Positions 1-10,970 of a stretch of DNA of 64,000 nucleotides are shown one piece after another. The DNA is from Heterocephalus glaber. Its lineage: Eukaryota; Chordata; Mammalia; Rodentia; Bathyergidae. Within the stretch, counting starts at the first letter, position 1. Every line of letters starts with the position of its first letter. The notes under the pieces are model-generated. The model was not told where the DNA came from and did no database searches. It worked only from the letters and a program-made list of their open reading frames with translations. The DNA is taken from NCBI RefSeq assembly GCF_000247695.1, contig NW_004624734.1, positions 31,702,237-31,766,236 on the forward strand. The letters are read 5' to 3'. A program made the position numbers and the translations under genes.

Positions 1-19
1 AAAAAAAAAAAAAAAAAAA
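1..19 (+). repeat. Poly(A) run at window edge
   Basis: Nineteen A at the window edge, likely the tail of a plus-strand SINE or L1 that starts before the window. Confidence 0.5.
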
Positions 20-189
20 GTTTAAAATCTCAGGAAATATTCTGATTGGCCTGGCATAGGCCACCTAATATAAGAATGAGGTGGGATCTGTACGGCGGGC
101 ACATCTGTGATGGCCCCCACCAGTCCTCACCTCAGGTAGCCACGCCCTGGCGTAAACCTCTAGTCCTATTTCCTTCAATTTTGTCGTTG

Positions 190-312
190 TTTGAGATTGG
201 AGGTTGTTATGTTGCCCAGGCTAGTCTCGAATTCTTAGGCTCGTGTATTCCTCCTGCCTCAGCCTCCCAGTTACCTGGGACTGCAGGTGTGTGCCGCCAT
301 CCCCAGTTAAAC
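190..312 (-). repeat. B1-like SINE
   Basis: Antisense B1: TGTTGCCCAGGCTAGTCTCG, then CCTCCTGCCTCAGCCTCCC and a GGGACTGCAGGTGTGTGCC-type end. This is 7SL-derived right-to-left order. Confidence 0.8.
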
Positions 313-487
313 CCCTATTTGTGTGTGAAGGTGGACTCATGAATGGTCCTTTTCCTGGGGGCAGCAGAACGCATGGGATCGCCTACCAATACCAAGCCAC
401 AGAAAGACTGCAGCTTCCCCCTTAGGTGTTCTCTCCCTCTCTCTCAGACTGATCATGTCACGTTCCTGCTTGGTTTTTGTTTCTGTG

Positions 488-606
488 CTTGTTTTGAGAT
501 GGGGTCTTTCAGGGTTTCCCAGGCTGACTCTGAACTCTTGCTCTCATGGATCCCGGTCTCGGCCTCTGCAGTAGCTGGGACTACTGGTGCAAGCACCTGC
601 AGCCGG
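488..606 (-). repeat. B1-like SINE, diverged
   Basis: Antisense B1 with TTTTGAGATGGGGTCTTTC followed by TAGCTGGGACTACTGGTGC. The middle is diverged. Confidence 0.7.
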
Positions 607-1111
607 CTTCTGCCTGAAATCTTTAACCCTTCTGGTATTCTTAGTTCAGGCCGTTGTAACAAGGTATCTTAGGCTGAGTGACTGACGAGCAACAGAAATG
701 TATTTTCCACAGACCCAGAGCACGGAAACCCACCATCAAGGTGACGGCGTGGTCTGGTTCTCGTGAGGGCTCTGGCCCAGCTCACAGGTGTCTTAGAATC
801 CTCACCGGTGGGAAGAGCCCCGGAGCAGCCTTGGGGTCTCTTTTACAAGTGCACTAATCCCATTTGGAGAGACCCATTCCTGTTTTCCTCCTCCCCACAC
901 ACTCACTTTCTAATACCATCAGGGTTAGGGTTTCAACATACAAATAAATCCGAATTTCTTAGCTCCACACCCAAAGCCTTTAGTAATTAGCACCTGACTA
1001 GAGTCGTTCCTCATTTAATGGCCTAATTAATGACTGTTCAGACCTAGACCTGCCACTCAGATTTACGATGGGTTTAACAGTTGTGTACCTCTTGTTTATA
1101 GAGCCCCAATT

Positions 1112-1280
1112 GTTTTGTTGTTGTTGCTATTTCGGTTTTTTGAGACAGGGTCTCGCTATGTAGTTTAGACTGGCCTTGATCTCACTATGTAGCCTAGGCT
1201 GGCCTTGAACTTGCAGTGATCCTCCTGCCTCAGCCTCCCAAATTCTGGGATTATGGGTATGTGCCAACACGCCTGGCACT
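1112..1280 (-). repeat. B1 SINE with internal duplication
   Basis: Antisense B1 starting with a T-rich tail. The segment TCTCxCTATGTAG(TTTAGACTGG/CCTAGGCTGG)CCTTG occurs twice in tandem, the internal duplication characteristic of rodent B1. Confidence 0.85.
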
Positions 1281-1304
1281 GTGTTTTGTTTTTTTTTTTA
1301 TGTA

Positions 1305-1424
1305 CAGGACAACTTGTTTATTTATTTATTTTTTGTACCAGTGATCGAACTCAGGACCTCATACTTGTGAGGCAGGCAGTGGCACCACTGAGCTAGATCC
1401 CCGGCCCCCAGGACACCTTGTTTA
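1305..1424 (-). repeat. ID-like SINE with target-site duplication
   Basis: Body 1321-1408 in antisense: GTACCAGTGATCGAACTC (B box side) then CCACTGAGCTAGATCCCCGG (A box side). It is flanked by CAGGACAACTTGTTTA (1305-1320) and CAGGACACCTTGTTTA (1409-1424), 15 of 16 bases identical. Confidence 0.9.
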
Positions 1425-2860
1425 TGCAGTACTGTAATTTTTGCTGACTGTACTATATGTAACAGTACAGTAGTTTTATGTTCTGTCATACATTACAGTA
1501 CTGCATGTAAGAGTTATGCAAATAAAAACAAAGTCATCAAGTTGGAGCTTCCTTTGACCATTTCTTTGTTCTGAATATTGTAATGAACCTACTATACACA
1601 AGTCCTCATTTAGCAACCAATTCGTTTAACAATGTATTTGCAGAAACAGAACTTGGCCCTTAAACAGGAAATGTCTGCACCTGTTGTCAACAAAATGTGA
1701 AAGTTCTCAGAATCAAAATTGCTTGTGTCAACGCTACCAAAACAAATACGCCTGGAAAGTAATAAATGAAGAGTTCTTACACATGACTGCTGGATAGTGA
1801 TCATCACAAATGGCTCTGCCAGAACCACAACTTTACACCCAGAAAGTGCTTCTCCGAGAACATCTGCCTAGCGACTCCGTTCAACTCCACTCTTGTTACT
1901 GCTCTTTACGACCAAGGACTATTATTTCAAAATATCTGCTGTAATCTTTTCCATTGCTGTCTCTAAAACCTCCTCCTTAACTGAACCTCTTTGAGTATTT
2001 CCATCATTTACTACGGCATATGTATGCCCATTGAACTGCTCTGCCACTCCCAAATAAACATCAATATTCTTTGAAGAATCTGTCTTGGGTTTTATGTAGG
2101 TTGACACTGGAAACTCAGCTCCCACCAGGTCCCCTCCTTGTTCCCTACTCCCTGCCCTTACCACACTTCTCGAAGTTCCCCAGGAGCACCATGGCCAGGA
2201 GGCCTTCTCTGACTCTGTCCCTCACCCTTCCTCCTGAGTTTGGCTGCTGCACTGTCCGGGGGCTCTTCCCACCCTGTGGAATAAAAGCACACTGCTGGCG
2301 AGACTGTCCACCTCTCTGCTCTTTGATTCCTGTTGGAATCCCCAGTGCCTCCAAGTAACAGGTTCTCAATATATGTTTGTGATTAATTAATCAGCTAGTT
2401 AATTAATTGAGGTACGGTATCAAGGAATTACTCTCGCCTCTGCCTCTTAACACTGCTTCTATTATAAAGGAACGTGGGGCAGAAAGGCCCATCAGCTTTC
2501 GTTTCCATCAACTCAACTGAGGTTCATAAATGAATGGAATCGACATGACCTCGATCCATGACACCCACGTGGAGCTAACGGTCAAAACTAAAATCGAATT
2601 TGGTTGCTATTATGAAGGAAACCACTCAGGTTTTATGAGACAGAGTAAAGGTGTTCTGAGCTCTGACATTTCCGCGGTGACTTGAAAGGGGAGGGGCCAG
2701 CAGGCGAGGGGTGGGGGCGGCTGAGAGACCGGCAGAGGGGCAGGAAGGCGAGTGGGGTTGGGCAGGGAGCGAGGGCCATCGTGGGTGGGAAGACAGCGGG
2801 GACTCCAGCTGTAAACCCCACAGGAAACCCTGGCGGGGACTCTCTTGCTCCTGCCGTGCC

Positions 2861-2884
2861 ATTCATTCATTCATTCATTCATTC
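2861..2884. repeat. (ATTC)6 microsatellite
   Basis: Six perfect ATTC units just right of a CpG-bearing G-rich stretch (about 2670-2800). Confidence 0.95.
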
Positions 2885-3351
2885 CGGCCAGTGCACCCCT
2901 CCGCTGGTTGAGCTCGACACCCCCTCACCCACCAGGCGCTGAGACCTCGCGTCGGAAGCCCACGCCTGCCCCACCTGGACTCAGTCCTCCCTGGACACCT
3001 TTCTCATCAGTAAGTCCCATCGCCCCGCTTTATTTTCTGCACAACGCTATTTATCTCTCTTTTGTTGACTTTTTGTCCCTCTACAACATGTGCTGCGAGG
3101 CCAGGGCTTCATGGGTGATGTTTGTTGCCTGTCCCTGCACCTAGAGCACTGCTTGATACGCAGCAGGTGATGTTTGCTTCATTCTTTCATTTAACTAGCC
3201 AACACATTTTAACATCTGCCATGTGCCAGACCCAGTGCCAGGTCCTGGGACACACATAAGTGTGCCCCTGGAACTCAGGGCCAGCTGCATGGACGTGTGA
3301 CCTGCACAGCTGTATCGGGTCCTATGCTAAGGAAGAAGGGCCTCACTCTTG

Positions 3352-3545
3352 CTCTTTTGTTGTTTTATTTTTGTGGTACTGGGAATTGATCCCAGGGCCT
3401 TGTGCATGCTAGGGAAGCATTCTAGCGATGAGCCACTGGCATAATATCACACTTCTATTGAGACAGAGTCTCACTAAATTGCCCAAGCTGGCCTTGGGCA
3501 CTTCCTGACTCAGCCTCCCAGGCATGTACCACCACACACTGCTAC
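3352..3545 (-). repeat. B1-dID-like dimeric SINE
   Basis: Antisense order: ID-like part (GGTACTGGGAATTGATCCCAG) then B1 part (GAGACAGAGTCTCACTAAATT to GTACCACCACACACTG). Confidence 0.8.
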
Positions 3546-3734
3546 CACCCTTGGTTTAATGCTCTGCTGTCATTTAGGAATTCTTAATTCATGAATTAAA
3601 TGATCTATATTTTCATTTTGCAATAAAACCCCAAACTTTTGTGACTAATCCTACTCTGACTTTAATTCTAGAAAGCTCCAGCACATTCAGATGAAAACAG
3701 TTTAGGGACGAGTCAGCATTCTGCACACGACTGG

Positions 3735-3942
3735 GGTTTTTTCCTTCAGTACTGGGGTTTGAACCTAGCGCTGTGCACATAGTAGGCAGGTACTTTAACA
3801 CTGAATAACACCCACAGTCCTTTTTGCTTTTTATTTTGAGACAGGGACTTGTTAAGTTGCCCAGACTGGCCTTCAACTTTCCATCCTCCTGCCTCAGCCT
3901 TCTAAGTAGCTGGGATTGGGCATGTGCTATGGCTCCTGGCCC
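3735..3942 (-). repeat. B1-dID-like dimeric SINE
   Basis: Antisense degenerate ID (CAGTACTGGGGTTTGAACC) followed by B1 (TTTTGAGACAGGGACTTG to AGCTGGGATTGGGCATGTG). Confidence 0.8.
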
Positions 3943-3999
3943 TATTGTGAATTATTTTAACATAATTGCTTAAAGTATCTGAGAACTGTAAAGAGTGTG

Positions 4000-4435
4000 T
4001 ATCAGTCAGTGTTACTAGAAAAACAGATTTAGTACAAGATATACAAATACATAAGAATTTACAGATTGGCCTACAACGGCTGCCCACAGAGTCAGGTGTA
4101 GAATAGTGCAGAGGGTCTGCACACTGGGGATCCAAAGGAGCCAGTTGAAGGCCTGGAGCTCTGTGTAGTTTCATGTGAGTTTGTATCATGAGGTCAAAGC
4201 GTCTGCCATAGAAGGCTGAAGACTGCGCCAGAAGCCAAGAGATGACATCTAAGGCGGAAGTGAAGACTGGAGCTCCTGAAGGAAACTGAAGCAATCCTTC
4301 TTTCTTCATTTCCCTTTTAAACCATTTTGACAATAATCCTCCCTAGGGTGGGTCTTCCACACCCAGAACTATGCTGAGCCAATTTAGTTGGGCATTACTT
4401 ACTCAAGCTGACACAATCAGTTAGCCATCACAAAG
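4000..4435 (+). repeat. Ancient interspersed repeat, family uncertain
   Basis: Starts near GTCAGTGTTACTAGAAAAACAG and ends near GTTAGCCATCACA. This order matches a common old mammalian repeat beginning 'GTCAGGGTTCTCCAGAGAAACAG'. LTR or DNA-transposon class not decided. Confidence 0.4.
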
Positions 4436-4472
4436 TGGTTTACAGAGATAGTGTAGTTTAAGAAAAAAATTC

Positions 4473-4652
4473 TGAGGCTGTAGGTGATGGCACATGTTTG
4501 TTGTAATCCCAGCATTCCGGGAGGCTGGGACAGGAAGACTGCAAGTTCAAGTCCAGACTGGGCAATCTAATGACTTAGCAAGACTAAGTCTCAAACTTTT
4601 CTTTAAAAGGGGTGGGATAAAGCTCAGTGTGAAGGCCCTGGATTCTATCCCC

Positions 4653-4655
<3 letters not shown>
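4473..4655 (+). repeat. B1-dID-like dimeric SINE
   Basis: Sense B1 (TGTAATCCCAGCATTCCGGG to TTAGCAAGACTAAGTCTC) followed by an ID-like tail (GATAAAGCTCAGTGTGAAGG, ATTCTATCCCCAGTA). Its tail runs into the CA repeat. Confidence 0.85.
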
Positions 4656-4656
<1 letters not shown>

Positions 4657-4695
<39 letters not shown>

Positions 4696-4710
4696 CGCGC
4701 GCGCGCGTGC
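4657..4710. repeat. (AC)n(GC)n microsatellite
   Basis: About 38 bp of AC units, then ATGCGCGCGCGCGCGTGC. Mostly alternating purine-pyrimidine. Confidence 0.95.
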
Positions 4711-4724
4711 TCGCACAGAAAAGA

Positions 4725-4905
4725 GTATATTCTGAGAGTCAGACATCCTTGGAGTCCAGCCCTATCATTTCTCAGCTGTGTGACCTTGAGAGACTCACAT
4801 AACATCTCTGAACCTTAATTCCCTCACTACACATGGAGAAGATGGTACTGTCTAGCCGTTAGAGTTGGCTTGAGAACTGATAATACTTCAAGCACCTTAG
4901 ATCAG
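4725..4905 (+). repeat. MIR-like SINE fragment
   Basis: Contains the MIR core form CAGCTGTGTGACCTTGAG followed by CTCTGAACCTTAATTCCCTC. Confidence 0.65.
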
Positions 4906-6194
4906 GTTCCGGGCGCCCTAAAACTCAGGTTCCACCACCTGGCTCCCACTCCCTCTTCTCTTGGCTCCTTCCTCTGTCCTGTGCACTCCTGGGCTGGAGA
5001 ATCTGGGTCAATGTGAGTGGCTGCTGAGTGAGAAGAATATTGAAGAGAAAAAGTAAGGGATTATAGCCTTCGGGGAAGCAATAACATTTCACTTAAAAAT
5101 TGCTTGAGCGAAGACTTTGTACATCTTTACAATTTGTATGCAAATAAACCAAAGACTCCTCTGGCCTGTGCTGAGACATGGCTCTGGGCAAAACTTGAAG
5201 ACTCTGGACCACAGAGAAGTCTGTGTCCCTTTCTCTTCAAGGCCAGCTCCAACGAAAACCTCAGATAATCCACGCTGTGGCTCCTGCACTGCTGAGCCTG
5301 CTAGGAATTCATTAGTGTATAAGACGGTTTTCCAATTTTCTAACTAGCGAAAGGCATCCTTGTCTGCATCTGCTGCCTCTTCTTCACTGCTCTCACATTC
5401 TTTGTTTAATCAAGCACTGATTTGGCATTAACTTGCAAATGCTGAGTCTCCTGCTCCTAATGAAAAAGAATTTCCACTGGGTCAAGCCTCAGCTGATTTC
5501 AGGAAAACCCAAGTCAACAGTAAGATTAAAAGAGAAAGTTGAGAACAAACTGACATGCATCCCAAACCCCAGAGACTCTCAGAAGCGAGGGAGAACGGGA
5601 TTTTATTGCACTCCTCTCCTCACGGTCATTCATCCAGCAAGCATTGAGCACCTAGCTGTTAGGCACTACTCTAGGTGCTGTGGATGTCTTTGTCTTTGTG
5701 CAATCTGCTACACAATGAGAGCACAAAAAAGTGCAGGCAATTCCAGTACAACCGTGACTCAAGGAAAGGGGGAAGTAGAGGGATTCATGAACCCCCAGGA
5801 TGCCTAGGCATGGGCTAGAGAGTCAGCGAGGACAGGCACTCTTGCCCATGAGTTACATGAGTTTGTCCATCTCTCTGCTCCACCCCTGCTAGGATTTCTC
5901 TGTCTCCAAACAAGCAGGACGTGCACCTGCCTCGAACACATGCTACCTTTTCAAGTCCTGAACCCTGCATTGGAGCTGGAGTTGGAGTCCGGGGCTTCCC
6001 AGGAAGCCTGTTTTGCCTGGCCCAGAACCTCATTCATTCATTCGTTCATTTGTTACCAAACGCTCATTGATGACCTCTCCGTACTGAGCCCTGGTGCCCC
6101 AGCTGAAAGCAAGACAAATACCCTCAGAGAGCTGGGTGCTCCGTTAGCACCAGGCCTCATTTTCTTTCATTTACTTCAGCTCATTTACAAATGT

Positions 6195-6325
6195 TTCCTC
6201 ATCTCACAAATTCCCTAAGAAGCAGGTATTATTATTCCTCTTTTACCAGTGAGGGGACCGAGTTTCAGAAAGCTAAAGTAACTTACCCCAGGTTGCCCAG
6301 CTAGTGAGAGAAACAGCCAGGTTTC
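6195..6325 (-). repeat. MIR-like SINE fragment
   Basis: Antisense MIR pattern: TTTTACCAGTGAGGGGACCG, then TAACTTACCCCAGGTTGCCC. Confidence 0.55.
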
Positions 6326-6714
6326 ACTTAGGTCAGCTTCTCAGGTCTTCTCCTAAGCTGTCAGGCAGAGCAAGTCCTCGTCTGGAAATGAGCCTCCCAG
6401 CAGCGCTTGCTCTTGTGTCCTGAGGGGGATCTGTGGGGCCTTCTGAGAGCACCCAGGCCATTTTCTGCATGGCCACACAGACAGAGGTCACTGGCCCAGG
6501 ACTGTATCCCAGCTTTCCTCTCTCCTCTGTCGTGCAGGGGATGCAGAGAAGAGATGGACAGCTTTGCTCTAAGACCTCAAACAACTCCTTTTTTCTGCCT
6601 CACAACCCTCCCTCCTAATCCCAGTGTTCTGAAGATTCTCAAGCCTTGGTCGGAACATCAAGTCCCTTTGCTCAGTTTACTTTTCTTGCTTCACAAACAT
6701 AAAAGCAATGCTAT

Positions 6715-6826
6715 AAAAAAGTTTTCAAGGGCCGGGGATTTAGCTCAGTGGTTTCACCGCCTGCTGCGCAAGCGCAAGGACCTGAGTTTGATCCCCAGTA
6801 CCAAAAAAAAAAAAAAAAAGTTTTCA
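6715..6826 (+). repeat. ID-like SINE, full length with target-site duplication
   Basis: Body starts at 6728 (GCCGGGGATTTAGCTCAGTG, A box) and holds GAGTTTGATCCCCAG (B box) and an A tail. Duplication AAAAAAGTTTTCA at 6715-6727 and 6814-6826, so a comparatively young insertion. Confidence 0.92.
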
Positions 6827-7309
6827 TAGCCAAATCAGCAGTCTCCAGCTGAAGTCTGAAGTGGTGCCTGGGCTCCCTCATCTTCCTTTTCTACTCTACT
6901 TCTCATCCCTCAGGCCACCATGTCTTAGCTGCAAGCCCCTGCCCTGATGGCTGGAGAATATCCTGACCAACTATAAAGTCCTCCACTTTGGGATCTAGCA
7001 GCTCTGGCCTGCGCAGGGCAGGAGAATACTCCCTAAAAGTCCTCAGACTGCTGCACATACTTTCTAGTGCACAAGGCCTGACCACAGGTGTCTCCTCATT
7101 CGACCTGCCCCCACAGCACGCCCATTTTTCATGTTAGAACACCGAGGCTCAGGAAGCCTAACTTGCAGGCCTCCCAGCTCATAAATGGCTGGGCCAGAGC
7201 TGGAGCAATTGTTCTCTTACTGCAAGGCTGGAACTCTCCTGTGCACCCTGCTGGGATGGATACATTTGGTTATAATATATTCCAAATAAGCCCCACTGTT
7301 TGGTGAGTA

Positions 7310-8650
7310 TGCAGACCCCCCAGGCACCTAGGGAAAAGCATGGGAGATCACCATGCACTAGACTAAAATCAAAATGGATCAAAGATCTAAATACTAAAAC
7401 AGAGACACTAAATCTGCTGGAAGACAGAATAGGTCTTGAGGACACTGGTGTAGGCAAAGATTTTAGGAACAAAACCCCGATTGCTCAGGAAATACCACAA
7501 AGAATCAACAACTGGGATCTCATTAAAAAGCTTTTGCACAGCAAAAGAAACCATCAACAGTGTGAAGAGACAACCCACAGAGTGGGAAAAATTTTTTACC
7601 AGCCATTCCTCAAAGGACTAATATCTAGAATATATAAAGAATATATAAACTCAAATCAGATCGCCCAAATTTAAAGACCCAGTCCAAAAATGGGCGTCTG
7701 AAATGAACAGACACTTCTCAGATGAAGAAGTAGAAATTGCAAATAAATATATGAAAAAATATTCAACATCATTGGTCATTTGAGAGATGCAAATTAAAAC
7801 AACACTGAGATTCCGTCTCACTTCAGAAAGAATGGCTGCTATCAAGAAATCAAACAATAACAAATGCTGGCAGGGGTGTGGAGAAAGGAACCCTGCTCCA
7901 CTGTTGATGAGAGTGTAGACTGGTGCAACCACTGTGGAAATCAGTGTGGAGATACCTCAAAGAACTAAAGCTAGAGGTTCCATTTGACCCAGCTATCCCC
8001 CTTCTTGGTATCTTCTCAAAAGAATTAAAAGCATCATACCACAGTGATATATGCACACCCATATTTATATTGGCACAAGTTTGTAATTATTAAATTTTGG
8101 AAACAACCCAAATGCCCATCAAGTAACAAATGGATAAATATTTTTATACATTTTGTTTTTGTTTTTATGGTACCAGGAATTGAACTCAGGGCCTTGCACT
8201 TGTCAGGCAGGTGTGGGGCCACTGAGCTAAATTCCTACCCCTAAAGATGTTTTTCTATACAGTGGAGTACTACTTCGTCATAAAGAAGGATAATCTTGAA
8301 ACATTTCTAGGTAAACAGATGCACCTGGAGACCACACTCTTAAGTGAAATAAATCAGACACACATGTTTAAATATCTCATTGTTTCTCTAGTGTGAGAAA
8401 TCGAAATGGTAAATAAGGACCAAAATGTATAATAGATATTGAGAATAACAAGAAAATGTTCAAATGGGAAAGGGACAAGGGAAGGAGGAGGGGTAAAGGA
8501 AGGGAAAAAAATTTTTTTAAAGAGAATAGAAACAAAAAAAGAAACAATGCTTTTGTAAATAAGGAGGGGAAGAGGGGTTGAAGGGAGGGGAGAAGACCTG
8601 GGGGAAAAGAAAATATATTATGTAAAGGAACAAATTCCCTATGATGAATG
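7310..8650 (+). mobile_element. L1 3' end fragment
   Basis: Sense L1 3' sequence with typical landmarks: AATGGATCAAAGATCTAAAT, TTTTGCACAGCAAAAGAAAC, TTTGACCCAGCTATCCCCC, AATGCCCATCAAGTAACAAA, and a purine-rich 3' tail from about 8455. Interrupted at 8152-8242 by an ID SINE. No intact ORF; inactive. Confidence 0.88.
8152..8242 (-). repeat. ID-like SINE inserted in the L1
   Basis: Antisense ID: GGTACCAGGAATTGAACTC to CCACTGAGCTAAATTCCTAC. Confidence 0.88.
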
Positions 8651-8869
8651 CGATCATTATGTATATCTAAATTGCTATCTAAAACCAGCCACCCTCCGCC
8701 ACCCTCTGCTCAGGCTTCTCAGACCCCACCAGGCAAGGAGCTGGATGGGGAAACATGCTGGGCTTCAGAGGGAGACCACAAGAGCTTTGCCTGGGGCCTC
8801 TGTGTCCTCAAGTGCGATGTGGAGTTGCGGCTCAAAAAATTCAGAGTTGGCTTGAACTCAGAACCCTGG

Positions 8870-9000
8870 GTCAGACTTCATGATTTTAAATCCTGGCCCT
8901 ACCTCCTACCAGCTGTGTAATCTTGAGTAAGTGTGTTTAATCCAGGGGCCCCCAATTCCGGATGTCTGTGGTCTCTTGAGAACTGGGCTGCTCAGCAGGA
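8870..9000 (+). repeat. MIR-like SINE fragment
   Basis: MIR core form: CTACCAGCTGTGTAATCTTG preceded by AAATCCTGGCCCTACC. Confidence 0.5.
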
Positions 9001-9789
9001 GGTGAGTGGCAGGTGAGCCTGCAAAGCTTTCCCTGTACTTACAGCCGCTCCCCATCCTCACATTCCCACCTGAGCCCTGCCTCCTGGCGCAGCAGAGGGC
9101 CATTAGATTCTCCTAGGAGCGTGAACTCCAAACCCGACTATGAACTTTGCGTGCAAGGGATCTAGGCTGCACACTGTCCCCCTCACACAGACTGCTGTGT
9201 CTTCCATGAAACTGGTCCCTGGGGCCAACAGGGTTGGGGACGGCTGTGTTGACCCCTCTTGGCTTCAATTTCCTACTCTGTCAATAGGGTGATATTGAAA
9301 ACTCCTGACTGATAGGATAGGGTTGAGCTAAGTATTAAAGGAGTTAAAATAGGTGATACTGTGTCTGGTCGATACGTGGCAGAACTGGCTATGAGGGTAA
9401 TCAGGTGGAGGAGCCATAGAAAGGACTTTGCTGTGTGACTTACAGTAGAATGTGCACCTGTCCTGCCAGCTAGGCAGGTGGTACTGATGCCTTGATTAAT
9501 GGCTCTTCTGGAGTGGAAGATCTTCTAGAATGAAGTCAGCCGTGTATGGCTGATGTTGAGACAGAGACTCATAAATCACACAAAGCAAGGTTGGCATGTG
9601 GCAGCTGGCTCTGTGCAACCCTCAGCCCAGCCTCATGCCCACCCACACTCCCTGCCCCAGCAAGATCCGTTACCATCCCCTGTGACAGGCAGCCTGCTTA
9701 GCAGAGGCCAGGCCGGGAGCTTCGGCTCACTGGGCCTGCTGTACCAGGAGTGACCCACAGCCCCCAGTCAGGGACCAGAACGATCTCCA

Positions 9790-9975
9790 TTGCCTAACCC
9801 GTGGGTCTCAAACTTGAGGATGCCTCACAATCCCCCGAGGACTCAGGAAACTCAGAGTTTCTGATTCAGGAGGTCTGGGTGAGGCCGAATTTGCCTTTCT
9901 GCTATGTTCCCAGGTGGTGCTCAAAAGACTGTTCTGCAGGTCCACACTGGGAACCCACTGAAGTGATTTCAAACT
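9790..9975 (+). mobile_element. MER5-like hAT DNA transposon fossil
   Basis: GGGTCTCAAACTTGAGGATGC, then TTCTGATTCAGGAGGTCTGG, then CCACACTGGGAACCCACTG, the order of MER5A-type non-autonomous hAT-Charlie elements. Confidence 0.6.
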
Positions 9976-10264
9976 CAGCTGTTTATCCCTGGGGAAGATT
10001 CTTCTCCCAGCTGAGCCTCCACTCCCTCACCCATTGGTTGGGTGTGTAGGAATTGCCTCACGGGGTGCACATGATAGGAGCCTCATCAAGATTCTAGTAC
10101 TCAGGAAATACTTGCTTCTCTGCATCAGCTCCCAGTAGCACCAGCAAATTGTTACTGAGACTTACAGGCTGCTAAGTAGGAAGGGTGGAGCTGTGAAGAG
10201 ACCAAACTTTAAAACATATATTGAGGGTTTTCTATATGCAATGTGCTAATTCCTGAATGCAAGT

Positions 10265-10360
10265 GTGCTCTTTATCCCCCAGTGCTGAGGATTGGACCCA
10301 GAGCCTTATTCATGCTAGGCAAGCACTCAATCACTGAGCTACCCTACCCACCAGCCCAAG
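10265..10360 (-). repeat. ID-like SINE, diverged
   Basis: Antisense: CAGTGCTGAGGATTGGACCC to GCAAGCACTCAATCACTGAG, ending CCACCAGCCC. Confidence 0.75.
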
Positions 10361-10536
10361 AATGCTTTATCCTAAAAATACAAACAAAAATAAACACAGC
10401 TTGGATGCTTTATCTTTTCATTCATGCACATGAGATATACAGCTAGAGTAGGACAGGTTAGACAATGGCCAGAGGAGACAGGTGCACATCACAGCTTATG
10501 AAAGATGATGAGGATTGAGGCAGGAGAGGAACAATC

Positions 10537-10635
10537 GAAACCCCAAGCCGGGGCTTTAGCTCAGTGGTTCTACCGCCTGCCTTGAAAGCACAAGGGCCTG
10601 AGTTCAATCCCCAGTACAAAAAAAGAAACCCCAAG
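10537..10635 (+). repeat. ID-like SINE with target-site duplication
   Basis: Body 10548-10624 with TTTAGCTCAGTGGTTCTACC and GAGTTCAATCCCCAGTAC. Flanked by GAAACCCCAAG at 10537-10547 and 10625-10635. Confidence 0.92.
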
Positions 10636-10801
10636 AAACAAGCTGGACAGAGTCTTTTCAGGCTAGGGGTTTCTTTGCAGAAGCAGCCTTTGTCTGGGAG
10701 AATGGGTAGCATTTGGCTCATGGAGATGACAAGGTAGAGGGCAAAAGGAACAGCAAAAATACAAACGAGAAAGCAGGACGGAGCTTCAAGAAGTTGGACA
10801 C

Positions 10802-10970
10802 ACTAGGCATGGTGGCACATGCCGGTGATCTCAGTTATTTAGGAGGATTGCAAGTATGAGGCCAGCCTGGGCAATTTAGCAACACTGTCTCTCAAAATTT
10901 CTAAAAAGGCTGGGGATGTGGCTCAATGGTAGAATGTACCTGGGTTCAATCCTCAGTACTGCTAAAAGAA
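10802..10970 (+). repeat. B1-dID-like dimeric SINE
   Basis: GGCATGGTGGCACATGCCGG, GCAATTTAGCAACACTGTCTC, then GCTGGGGATGTGGCTCAATG and GGTTCAATCCTCAGTACTG. Confidence 0.85.

Larger units (their letters stand above)
1008..1650. mobile_element. Possible Tigger-like DNA transposon fossil, invaded by two SINEs
   Basis: Interpretation is tentative. Segments 1008-1110 and 1409-1650 flank inserted SINEs. They contain TCCTCATTTA motifs, GTTTAAC/GTTTAACAATG-type sequence and a perfect 15-bp inverted repeat (1424-1438 with 1492-1506). These resemble pogo/Tigger-type non-autonomous elements, but I could not define true terminal repeats. Confidence 0.3.

Noticed and set aside
2165..2400. Possible LTR end with AATAAA near 2280
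   Set aside because: Only the poly(A)-signal motif is suggestive. No U3/U5 order or matching borders could be defined.
4657..4710. CRISPR-like or tandem array
   Set aside because: Simple dinucleotide repeat. No CRISPR array is expected or seen in this eukaryotic DNA.
5433..5807. 124-codon plus-strand open frame with an N-terminal hydrophobic run
   Set aside because: Includes an old-repeat motif (ATTCATCCAGCAAGCATTGAGC) and shows no family similarity.
6728..6819. tRNA-like gene with A and B boxes
   Set aside because: The A-tail and target-site duplication show it to be an ID SINE. The same applies to all other tRNA-like stretches here.
7300..7674. 124-codon open frame in L1 sequence
   Set aside because: Part of a degraded L1 3' region; not a complete ORF2 and not a host gene.
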